Source: Apus apus | Taxonomy: Eukaryota; Chordata; Aves; Apodiformes; Apodidae | Assembly (NCBI RefSeq): GCF_020740795.1 | Contig: NC_067301.1 | Span: forward strand, 1,736,001-1,800,000 | Length of the DNA: 64,000 bases | Direction: 5' to 3' | Shown: positions 13,564 through 33,042 of the stretch, piece by piece | Numbering within the stretch: position 1 is the first letter of the stretch | How the letters are laid out: each line of letters begins with the position of its first letter | Made by a program: the position numbers and the translations under genes | Notes under the pieces: generated by a model | What the model was told of the DNA's origin: nothing | Database searches by the model: none | The model's input: only the letters and a program-made list of their open reading frames with translations

Positions 13564-14244
13564 TTACAATATTATCTGCTTCAAGGGGGAAGGGATGTGG
13601 AAAAGGGGGTGGAAAAGGACTATCAAGGTACACAGCGAAATAGATAAATATGCCAAGCTTTTTTCTTATTTTTTTTTAAATCAGGCATTTATAAACAAGA
13701 AAGCATACATTACTTACATAAAAATAGTTCTAGAATAGTAGAGTAAGTCATAATATTGTCATTAGCAGCAGCATAGGAGAGACCAGGATAACAAAAATGT
13801 GCTGAAATGCTATTGGCTATTATAAATGTAAAGATTTGTTTTTCTTCAATTGAAAAAATGTCATTTCTGTGAGTTCTTTTGATTTAAAAAACAAAAACAA
13901 AACCCAACCAACAAAAAAACCTTCTCTCTAAAACACATGGACTGATGAGAGGGCAGAATGGGAAGAAAATCAACCTTTTGGTAATAAAATATTTTACAGT
14001 GAAAATAAGGACAAATAAAATGCATATGATGAAGAGGTTAACCCACATGGAAAACTTGCAAAAAGATTTTGTTTTGTTTTTTTTCCTAACAGACAGCAAA
14101 GGTTCTTCTTAGTTAAAAACACAACTCATAAAACAAGACAACTACCAGGTAAGAAAGAGTTTTGAAAAAGTAAACACCATATACACTTATAATACAACAG
14201 TGTAAAATGAAAAAAAGTATTTACAGGTTGAATTTACTTTTAAC

Positions 14245-14260
14245 TTTTTTTTTTTTTTTT
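14245..14260. repeat. T16 homopolymer in the SKI 3'UTR
   Basis: Sixteen T on the plus strand, hence an A16 tract in the SKI transcript. Such tracts are prone to length variation and to internal oligo-dT priming. Confidence 0.9.
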
Positions 14261-14991
14261 ACATTGGCTATTTCTGTTTGAAAAGCAGAATATTATGTAT
14301 ACTAGTTAGCTGCTCCATAGATATGAATGTTATTGCTGTTGGTTTTTTTCCCTTCGTTAAGTCTTCTTTCAGTAATAGAAAAAATGAGTAATTAAACTGA
14401 ATATACAAGTAATATATTTTTAAGTACAGGGAGAGTCAACAGCCTGTATGAAACACCTCTTCTCCCTTTGAACTTCTCCAAGGAAACTAAAGAGCAGATG
14501 AAATGGGAAGATGCGACTGTACAATTCCTGCACTCCCAGGCTGGAGTGCTCATGGAATGCAGCAGGGACTCAACAAGAAGTCAAAACAAATGCAATTCCA
14601 TCTGAACAGGCTGACAATTGTTTTACCAAGTGTTGCAGACACAGAAATTACACACAGAACTCCCTCACCTCAAGCACCTTCACTAGAGAGACTTTTTTCT
14701 CTGAAGATTGCCACTGTTTTGACAGTCCTTTCCCAGAATTAGTGTCTCTGTGGCCGTCTTCTGACAATTGTACAATAAATTACATGCACAGGAATTCTGA
14801 ATTAGAAAAAAAAAATTGTATCTTCTGCAGAAATAATTAAGACTTTGTTGTTAAAATGTATTTAGGAAAGATAAAAGTATTTAAGATGCACTCCTATCCT
14901 GTAAACCTCTCTAGTTGATTAACTGCTGGTGTAGAACATTTGTTCTCAGTCTTCTTACAATTCATTTAATATGAATTATTTAAAACCATAA

Positions 14992-14997
14992 TTTATT
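14992..14997 (-). terminator. Possible proximal poly(A) signal
   Basis: AATAAA on the minus strand inside the inferred 3'UTR, in the AT-rich context TTTCAATAAATTATGG. Use would give a 3'UTR of about 3.35 kb that still includes the CR1 segment at 15200-15343. Confidence 0.3.
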
Positions 14998-15199
14998 GAA
15001 ATATTTTTGCCAGGATGTTTTCACTCCCAAGGATCAAATACCATTGAGTCTTAAACATTTCAAGGTCATGGATCTTGCACTGCTCTTGATAAAATGACCA
15101 GCTGCAGGGCCAGTCACAGCTTCATCTGGGAGACTCTGTCCCTGCAGCTCCTGTCCCTTTGCGTGAGAAGCCCAGGTGATGCTGCTTGTTTGACACGAC

Positions 15200-15343
15200 C
15201 ATAGAGTCATAGAGTGGTGCAGGTTGGAAGGGACCTTAGAGATCATCAGGTTCCAACCTCCCTGCTGTAAGCAGGGACACCTCCCACTACACCAGGCTGC
15301 ATAAAATGCATAAAGCCCCATCCAACCTGCTTTTGATTACTTA
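15200..15343 (-). mobile_element. CR1 LINE 3' fragment inside the SKI 3'UTR
   Basis: The plus strand has the reverse-complement CR1 3' end in order: CATAGAGTCATAGAGTGG, then GGTTGGAAGGGACCTTAGAG, ATCATCAGGTTCCAACC, GCAGGGACACCTCCCACTA, ACCAGGCTGCATAAA and CCCCATCCAACCTG. The matches are better than in the 4.8 kb fragment, so it is probably younger. It runs in the same orientation as SKI, so the SKI mRNA would carry sense CR1 3'-tail sequence. Confidence 0.9.
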
Positions 15344-16248
15344 CTGGGGTTTTTTTGTGTGTGGTTTTTTTTTTACCTTTGAAGAAAAAAATGCAGGTTT
15401 CAATAATTCTGGAGGATAAAAGCATCACATGGCCAGAAGAAACTGCCCAGAGAGTCCGTCCACTTCCCTGGATGCACAAGGAAGAGAAACTGTCTGATGC
15501 TGCAGGTGAGTGGGGCACTTTTCCTGTGAAAATCCAGAGCTGGACACTGCCAGTTTTTGTTGAGTCTTAAGGGGAGAGACACAATCCAAGATCAGAGGGA
15601 AAAACCCAACTTAAAAAAAACAAAACACTTTAAAAAGTAAGGCTTCAAAGAAGCTGCCCATGGGGTGGGAACACATTTGTTCTATGTGTAATTTCTCACA
15701 GGAGACTAGAAATGCACAATGATCAACTAAAGCTAAAATAATTTCGTTTCCCTTGAAGAAATAAGTGAATAATACAGATCTGGAAATCATAAGGCTGAGA
15801 ACATTTTTATGCATACTGCGTAACAAAATAAACCCTTTACATAAGACAGTAATAATGCCCATTAATGAATATACGTATGGCAGAGATTTTAATTCCATGC
15901 ATATGATTTAATAATCGCAGAGAAAAAAAACAAACATACAGAGAAGCAAAAAAACAAAACCACATTTAAAAAAAAAAACAAAACAACAAAAAAACCTGCT
16001 TAAGCATAATCAAAATTCCTTTTGCATTGCACTTTAGAGGAGGAGATCTGCACCTAGACTCAGTCTCCAGCATCCCAAACTCACAGGGCAAACCCCTGTG
16101 CAAACGGACAGGTTCATGTGATTTACTTGGTAGAACTGCTTCTTGCTCCCAACAGTTTTACATTGTCCCAGGAATTCTACTCCTTTCATATTTCTTCTTT
16201 TTTTTTTTTGTACCTAAAACATATATATGAACTTCTTTGTTAATGCTC

Positions 16249-16277
16249 ACAGTTATTATAATGGTTATTATAATGGT
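16249..16277. repeat. Short direct repeat, two copies
   Basis: Two adjacent copies of a TTATTATAATGG unit in the SKI 3'UTR. It is a minor local duplication with no evident function. Confidence 0.7.
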
Positions 16278-16299
16278 TTCAAGCAAACAGCTCTTGTTT

Positions 16300-16314
16300 A
16301 AAAAAAAAAAAAAA
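16300..16314. repeat. A15 homopolymer in the SKI 3'UTR
   Basis: Fifteen A on the plus strand, a U15 tract in the SKI transcript. It could bind U-tract proteins, but that is only inference. Confidence 0.9.
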
Positions 16315-17111
16315 GAAATCTCTACTGTACTGTAAGTCAATATACTGTGATTTTAGGATTGGAAGCCGCTTTCTGTCTACTGGGAAGTGATTTTTCAGGT
16401 TACATAGTTTGCATGAATGTCCAAAAGCAAACAAAGGTTACTGGAAATATGGTTCTTTGTTGAGAATAACTTCTATGTATGATGATGCAGGGGGGTTTCT
16501 TTTTTAATTTTTTTTTTTTCTTTTTCTTCTTTAAGGTAACAATGTGTCAGCATTGGATATACAAGCTGCTGAGAAGAAAAATGAGCTGGAAGGCACATCT
16601 GCAGCCCCAGGTCAAATTTTCACTTCATGCTGATAAGCTTGAGTGTGTCAGAGGTGAGTGTTTATGGGTGAAAATGACTCTTCTCTTGTTCAGTAAAGCA
16701 CCAACTGTATTTTTTAAGCACTTCCTGAGCGCCTCTGCTGCTTCCCAGCTCCAGACAGACACACAGCCAGGCAAAACAGGTCTGAAACTCACAGGTTTGG
16801 TGAATTCATATTTGGTAGCACCCTGTAACTGCTGAATCCTCCTTTGCATAAATGTAAATGATGATGCAAGGTGTCACGTGGTGGGAAATTGAGTCTGCGA
16901 CTTTCACATCTGTTAGGGAGGGTGGAACCTAGAATGCTCAACTTGTAAACTTAGAAACATGGAACAAAATGCAGAGTGAGGTTCTGACAAAGTGCAGGTT
17001 TTAAAAAAAACAAAAATCAACACCAACACCAGCAACAAGACAGTGAGGGCAGGCTGCAGTTCTGCTGCCTTCTTATTCCGGGGCTGTGGCTTGGATCCCA
17101 ACATTAATTTC

Positions 17112-17129
17112 TTTTTTTTTTTTTTTTTT
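17112..17129. repeat. T18 homopolymer in the SKI 3'UTR
   Basis: Eighteen T on the plus strand, flanked by single C bases. The SKI transcript would contain A18, a likely internal priming site in oligo-dT libraries. Confidence 0.9.
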
Positions 17130-17422
17130 CTAAACAAAAAAGAGTTTCTTTTTAAAAAAAAGATGTAGGCTTATTCACAGCAGCAAGAATGTATTTCATT
17201 TCTGTAGTATTTGATGATGTGAAGTTGCACTCTCCTTGGGCACAGAAATCCTGACAGTTCAAAATAAAAGCAGGTAAATACTGAATTTATGGTAAGATGG
17301 TGCAATGAAGACGAGTCTTCCAGGAAACTGAAAGATGAAGTAAAGATTTCAGAATGACTTCAAAAGGCAAATGTCTTCTGCTTTGTTTCTCAACCAACTG
17401 AACAGATCATCCATTTCCTTCC

Positions 17423-17428
17423 TTTATT
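17423..17428 (-). terminator. Possible proximal poly(A) signal
   Basis: AATAAA on the minus strand about 0.9 kb after the SKI stop codon. Use would yield a short 3'UTR without the CR1 segment and the homopolymer tracts. Confidence 0.3.
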
Positions 17429-18345
17429 TCCTTCTTTTTCTAAATCTGAAGTGCTCTTAGATGAAGTGAGTCTTTTGAACACATCAATTAATGAAGATGT
17501 CCTTAGAAAAATTTTTGATGGCATGATTTGCAGACACTGGAGGCTGTAAGGCTGGTTTCTCATTCTAAAGCATCCACCTTCTCCTCCCACCCCCTCAATC
17601 CCTTGTCCATCCTGCATCTTCCTTTCTTCTTGTGTTCAGGATAGGAAATGAAGATAATTCTAAGGAAAAATCAACTTGGAAAAGCACTCTGAAATTCTCT
17701 TACACCCACGTGACGGGATTAGAACTGTGATGGCTTCTTGGATGGCTGGAAAACTGCTAATGAAATGGCATCATCACCAGAGGGCTTCCACGGTAAGAAT
17801 CCCAAAGCCTAGAACCAAGTAATTAAAAATTGTGCATCTCAGGTTGTTTTTTTTTGTCTTGCTTTTAAAGGTTCATTATAAAAATCTTGTTAATTTTTTA
17901 ATACCAAGTCTGTGTCATGAATTATTTTAAATAGCTTATAAGAAAAGTTTGTTTTTAAATCCCAAAATGTTCCAACAGGCAGGAGGGCAACATACAAACA
18001 CGGCCATGCTTGCCTTTCACTCTGATTTAGTTGGACGATGCTGCTTGCTTGGAGTTTGCCAGTAGAAAATTTGCTGTGGACTTAAAAGTATTTTGTTTAT
18101 AAACACTTTGTGTTTTAGAGGCACAGTAAGATGTTGTGCTATATGGATTGGAGAAAAAAAAAAAAAAGAGGCGTAATTCAGTGCTTCTGTTATAAAGAGT
18201 AACATTTGCCTTCCCCCTAGTAAGAATCCATATGGATAGATCTGTGTGCCAGGACACAACTACTCACACATGCACTTACACACGTCCCCACACTCCTCCC
18301 TTACTGTGCACATCTGCCCTTGGGGTGTCAGCTGAGGGGGCTGGG

Positions 18346-27189
<8,844 letters not shown>

Positions 27190-28185
27190 CTGAAACAAAG
27201 ACAGGCAGGAAAAATCAAAGACAGAATTACTCATTTTGAAATCGGCTCAGAAACAGGTTATAACGCTAAAGCAACTTTTGTATTTAAAAGAAAGAAACAC
27301 TGGCATTTTTAAACCTAAGGAAAAACAAAGGAGTGAAAACAAGGGACAGACACATACTATGACATAATGTGGCTTCATTCCTTCATTTAAAACACTTCAA
27401 TAAAGTGTAGATGGTGCAAGAGTGATACACAGTAATATAAGTGAGACATTGACACCATGTTGCAGAGAACTATCTGCCTTTTATTATTTTTGTATGCAGA
27501 AAGGTAAGGTTTAATGTGGTTGCTGAACTGGAAAGATTATTTTAAAGGAGAACAGAACAGACTTTGTTATTCTGTTTGCAGTGGTTGTTATGCCGATGAC
27601 TTCACTACCCCACAGCTGCAGTGGATTCTGGGGGTGCTGCCAAGAGCTGCTTTGCCTTTTCCACAAGTGGCTCAGCTTGGCCCATAAATCATCCTCAAGC
27701 ATAAGAAAGCCCTTTGGCAAGCAAACCCCCTTTCCTTCAACGCTGTGAAGGAATAAAATTCCTGTAGTCCCAGCGTGGCTTGCAAAAAAATTGGTAACTA
27801 CTGGTTTAACTGGTGCAGTGGGGATACCAGCTTGAAGCCTTGCCAGTACAAACACGTCTATCAGCAGGGAGGGAGAAGGTTCTGGACCTAAGGGTGCATC
27901 ACAACTACAAATAATAAGAGAAACACACCATCTCTGCTTCTAGTCCTTTTCCTTCTCTTTTTGCAATTCCAAACTCTCTACCTTTCCATTTTCCCATCCA
28001 GCCTGTTTCTAAGCAAGATGGCAGGACCACGCTGCACTACCCAGCAATGGCTCTTACCTGCATTCATTTTTTCATCCTTACACCTTACTGTGATTTTTGT
28101 GGCCAAACAAGTATTTATCCAGGTGTGTCTGTAAAACACAGGCATGGCAACATTTGGAGAGCCTGAAATGGATGAGACTTCATGC

Positions 28186-28280
28186 AGCCTGGTTTAGTAG
28201 GGGGTGTCCCTGCTCATAGCAGGGAGGCTGGAACCTGATCATCTTTGAGGGCCCTTCCAACCTTCACCATTCTCTATGAA
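28186..28280 (+). mobile_element. CR1 LINE 3'-end fragment
   Basis: In sense order: GCCTGGTTTAGTAGGGGGTG, TCCCTGCTCATAGCAGGGAG, GCTGGAACCTGATCATCTTT, GAGGGCCCTTCCAACC and CCATTCTCTATGAAATGC. This is the classic avian CR1 3' end, antisense to SKI in intron 1. It is truncated at the 5' side. Confidence 0.9.
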
Positions 28281-30172
28281 ATGCTTCAAAACCAGGCCCA
28301 GATGCCAGTGAAAGAAAGGATCTTATCAGCCAATGTTTTGTGTTCTGAACATCAGTCCCCTTAGAGGAGTCTTAAATTGGGAACTCAGAGACTGCTTCTC
28401 CAAATGATTCTTCACCCCTGAAAACTGTGATCTAAATTACTTTACCTGAAGAGCACACGAGCAACTCAAAGCAGTTCTGTTAAAATTTCCTCCTCCAGAC
28501 TCCCAACTAACTTCCAGCAAACCCAACAGCTACGGAACAGGAGCAATGTCATCCCTTTTGCTTCATTAGGAGGAAATCATGACCTTGTGCCCACAAGCAG
28601 CCCCCTGCTTTGATGGAAGCAGGGCAGCAGTGTGGGACCACAGCTCCAGCCCATGCCTGTCCTGCTCACCCCAGCTCCTTGCAGCTCACCCCACTGACCT
28701 GCTCTTGCAGCCCAGGCTGCACAGTCCCATCATCACACCAAGTCTGGAGGTTTTCCTAAAAAGATTCCCTGGCACTCAGGAGTGTGGGGCAGCTTTCCAT
28801 GTGTAGCAGGTGAAGAAGAATGACATGGGCATGTATATGTGTAACCCCAAGTACAGAATTAGCCCCGGCCAGTGCCAAATGCCAGCTTCAATGAACCTGC
28901 AGAGGATTCTTGTGGCACAGCTTCAGGCTTCCCCAGGGCTGACTCTGCACAGTCCCTCCCAGCTAACCCCACTCAGAAAAGGCATTTCTAGCTGCTTTTT
29001 GTAGAACAGGCAGGACAATGCATTGGAAAAGATTTGTTTTTGCTTTCAGAGATGCTGCCTGTGCAGAATTAGTGACAGCATTAGAAAGGTATTTGGCAAG
29101 TGACTACTGATCCCAACCCTATCCACTGGGGATGGTGAGCTGTGTGGGGAGGGGAACTTGGGGTGGAGGGTGGGGAGGATGGGGGGCTTGGAATGAAAAA
29201 GGCAACAGGTGGCAAGACTCAGCATGGAAACCCATTCCTCCCCCCGACCAGCCACTGTCTGCAGAACATTCTGTGCAGGCGGGTGGGGACCCAGCACCCC
29301 TCCCCACAGCAGCCCCACGGAGCAGGCTGAAAACAAGCAGCTTGGGGCAAAGCAGAGCAAGCATCAGGTTTTAGAAAGGTTCAAAGGAAGATATGTCAGT
29401 AGAAGAAGAAAATGTAAAGAAATGGCTCCAGCTTTCCACACTGTCCCCCTCTCCCCTTTAAATCAAGGCTGACACCACGGATCAGGAGGACTCTTAAGTA
29501 CAAATCATTTCAGTAGACGTGGGAAATGATGCTTAACCTTTTGCTGCCAGGAGCCAGTATTGATCTGAAAACACGAGATGCAACTGGGAAAAAAAGCAGT
29601 AAACAAGGTGTGTGCATGGGGGAAAGTAGGTTTGCCTTCCTCATAAATGGAAACAAGCTGAAAAAAGGGGGGAGAAAAGCAGGCGCTAAATGGGGTGTGT
29701 GGTTTTTTTCTAACTTCAAGTCACCTCCCATCACAGGTGCCTTTGGTATTATTCCTAACAAACCAGAGCTGTCTCAAGTGGAAAAGCATTTCAGCTGGAC
29801 TCCAGACGACTGCTGCCAACAGAATTTCTGACCTGCTGTGATGGCCTCCACCAGTTTTCTTTCCAACCACTATCCCATTTTGATTACCAGATAATCTGCT
29901 GGCTGAGGCAGGAATTGCCTCTCACTACATTAAAAAATCCCTGCTGTGTATTTTGGTTCCATTTTAACAATGCAAAAATGTAGTAGGCTCTGGTAGTTTC
30001 CCACCTTCTCTATGAAATACTGAGGCACTACATGTTGCTATTAATGAAGAAATGGAGGTTCATCTCTGAAACTCATGAAGCAGAAAGTTTCTGACAACAA
30101 CCTGTAGTGATTTGGTTATATTTTTGCTCCTGTATCTCTCGATTCGCTTGGACATCCCACTTAAGACACTTT

Positions 30173-30290
30173 TCACAGAATTGAGGCTGGAAAAGACCTC
30201 TGAGATCATCAACTCCAGCCTGCGACCTAACACCACCACATCAGCTAGACCATGGCACAAAGTGCCACATCCAGTCACTTTTGTCCCCCT
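30173..30290 (-). mobile_element. CR1 LINE 3'-end fragment, variant subfamily
   Basis: The plus strand shows a reverse-complement CR1 tail: TCACAGAATTGAGGCTGGAA, AAGACCTCTGAGATCATCAA, CTCCAGCCTGCGACCTAACA, CCACCACATCAGCTAGACCA and TGGCACAAAGTGCCACATCC. The ACCTAACACCACCAC and GACCATGGCAC blocks distinguish it from the more common avian CR1 tail at 15.2 and 28.2 kb. Confidence 0.85.
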
Positions 30291-33015
30291 CTGCAGAAAC
30301 ACTCTGGCTGTGTCATTAACTCATCAAAAATTCCACCTATAAAGACCCAAAGCAGGTCAGTCATGCACTGTGCTGCCCTCCTCTAGTTTTGTGCAGCCTT
30401 CTGACACTGCAAGAGGCAGAAGCAAATTTCCTCTCAACTACAGGAAGATACTTTGATGTGGAAGAAGACCAGATACTGGAGACAAAATCCTCTCTTCATA
30501 TGACTCACCAATTATATCCCACTCTAGGACAGATTCCAGGCAAAAATATACCCCACTCTGACACTTCCAACCCAGCCACAGCAGCCAGCAAACCTTGGTA
30601 TTGGCTCAAATATGGATGATTCTATTTGCCAAATAATGAAACATAGAAAGTTGCAAAAGAAATGCTGAAAATCTGATGTAACTTTTTTGCCATGTTCATA
30701 AATAACTTAAAAAAACTTGAACCCAGACCCCAGAAGGCAAAAATAATTTTTCCCTTATTTCCTTTTCAGCTTTAGTTCCATTGCAGGCAACGTAATAATT
30801 TGTTGTCAAATGGGCTTTGTGCTGGGCAAAGTGATTTGTTAATATACATTTTCTCCAATCCACAGATGATTTGTCATACAAAGCAGGCCCAGAAAAGGTG
30901 TGTGAAACATTTAGCTAAGCTTTTGGACTGTTGTTTTCTGAAGCAATTGATTTTTGAGGGAAAACAGACAAAGAAAGATTTATAAAGTTACTAAAATAAG
31001 ATTTTTAAAAGTACATTCCAAAGAGAAATTTGGGCATGTGCACTTTCATGTCAGCCATTTTAAGGCAAACTGAAATTAAGCAGCCCAGTTTGGCCTCTAG
31101 CCAACCAGGGCCACATTTGACATGTCTGATCAAATTTTCTACTTCAATTAAGTTTTACAGTAATAAACCATGAGATGAGTAGAAAGAATTTTTGACCCTC
31201 CTCAAAAAGACAAGCCCTCCCCAGTGCTTGGTACAATGAACAGAACCAGCAGACCAAGAAGTACCAGGTCAGCATGATACCTGAATGTCACTTTTCATTT
31301 CAACATGGAATAGAAAAATGAGCCCAGAAAAACTCTTAAATTTTAAGATTTGGGAGTGCTCAGAGATAGGGTTCTTGGTGCCTGAGGATCTGCCAACACA
31401 CATTTCCTGAAATAATTCACTTTCTCTTCCCTACCCCATTTCTGACACTATATAACTGGGCTGAGTTGATGACCTCTGTCCTCTCCCTCAAGCTCTGCTC
31501 TGGTGCCTCCAACAAGTGCTGTGTCAGCAGGCCCCGCTGTGATGGAGCAGCCCTCCACTAGAGGATAAGCTAAGACCACTGCAACCAGGGCGGCACTCCT
31601 GTCTGGAAGGATGGGACACTAGTGCAGGTCAAGTCCTGCAAAATGGTAAAGTCAGGAGAAGTGCAGCTGCTCTTGCAACTGGCAACCTAAGTCTGCATAT
31701 CACCAACTGCGAGTGCTTAATCTTGTGTAAAAGAACAACCACTGAGCAGGGCTAAAGCTCGTGCAACCCCATGTTCACAGAACATCAAGGACCCTGTTCA
31801 AGCTTCAGTGTGCTTTTTGTCAACCCCGGTTTTGCTGTGTTGCTCAGCTAATGTGTAGTGATGCCTGTGGTAGGGAAAAAGGGTTTCTTTTGCCTTGTAA
31901 AAAAATGGAAAACATCAGGTGAAAGGAGTTGAAAATATTTAAGAGGGCTCCTCACCTTTGGAATTTAAAGTTTAGAAATGTAGGTCCAGAAAAGCAGCCC
32001 ATGCTCCAAATTCTGATCTATCCTCTGCTGATAAAATCTCTCCGTAACTGGGGCTAAGTTTGGCATCAAATTCCAAAACCTAATTGAAAACACAGATGTC
32101 TGTTAAACTGGGTAAGGGCATATGTGTTTGTAACCCTTCCCAGGCTAGGGGTGAGCAAAGTGCCACTCTGGATACTGAGGCTGGGAGTGAAAGGATAAAA
32201 AGCCCACATGGGAGAGACTGGGGACAGGGGCCCACACTGCCCAGGGCTACCAGTCAGCTCTGTAGAGGAGCCAGCCAGCTGAAGGGACAGAGCAGGGCCC
32301 ATGCAGACAGTGATGGGGCTGGGGAATCCATCCCTTGGGCCACTCCTTTTAAAGGTGGATTGGAAATGTGGATTAGCATACCAGCAGAATTCATGGCATT
32401 ATAGGTGGCATCTTTAGAAATCAAAGATTTAATGTCCCCAAAAGCTATCAAGCTATCCCAACACAGAGAAATCTGTGTTTCAGTCTCTTAAACAATTAAC
32501 TGGGTAAATACTGGGAGGCTGAAGAATTCAATTTCATATTTCTGAGTTGGGTATAAATCAGAAACGTCCTCATTGAAAACTCTGCAGCTAGAAAAGCAAG
32601 TACAACCAGACTAGGCAAAATGAAAAAAAAAAAAAAAAGAAAAAGTGTAGTCTCCAGATAGCATACTATCATCTTGTTCAAGCTACTGCTGCTGCTGTGA
32701 GCTCATGCACAGAGCTGTGTTCAGTTACACCATGAGGAAGGGTGGGGCTTCCTGCCTCGGCTGATGCTCTGTCTGGGTGTGAAAATTAAGCAGCTTTCTC
32801 ATTAAGGGCACAAACCACAAGACCAGACACCAGTCTGATAGAAGCATGGAGAAACCCCAGAGAGACACTACTTGGGTTCACAACGTGTCAGACAAGAGAA
32901 GATAAAAATACACTGAAAGAGCAAAAGCTGCCAGTGAGCACATTTACCACTAGCACCAAATGCCCGTGTTGGTGTTGAGTGCTCGGGCTGCAATCCCACC
33001 TCGTTGCACCGCGGG

Positions 33016-33042
33016 GCTGTACCTGAGGCTGTACCTGAGGCT
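33016..33042. repeat. 12-bp direct repeat, about two copies
   Basis: Two perfect tandem copies of GCTGTACCTGAG, with a third partial copy starting. It lies in SKI intron 1; no function is apparent. Confidence 0.8.

Larger units (their letters stand above)
13450..18345 (-). other. SKI 3' untranslated region (inferred extent)
   Basis: The sequence from the SKI stop codon to the most distal good poly(A) signal is about 4.9 kb. It is AT-rich, has many A/T homopolymers and holds no long coding frame. Human SKI also has a multi-kilobase 3'UTR. A CR1 fragment in the same orientation lies inside, at 15200-15343. The stop codon is certain. The distal end is inferred from the signal at 13469-13474 followed by GT-rich sequence on the minus strand, and there is no transcript evidence here. 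A shorter transcript ending at an earlier signal is possible. Confidence 0.65.
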
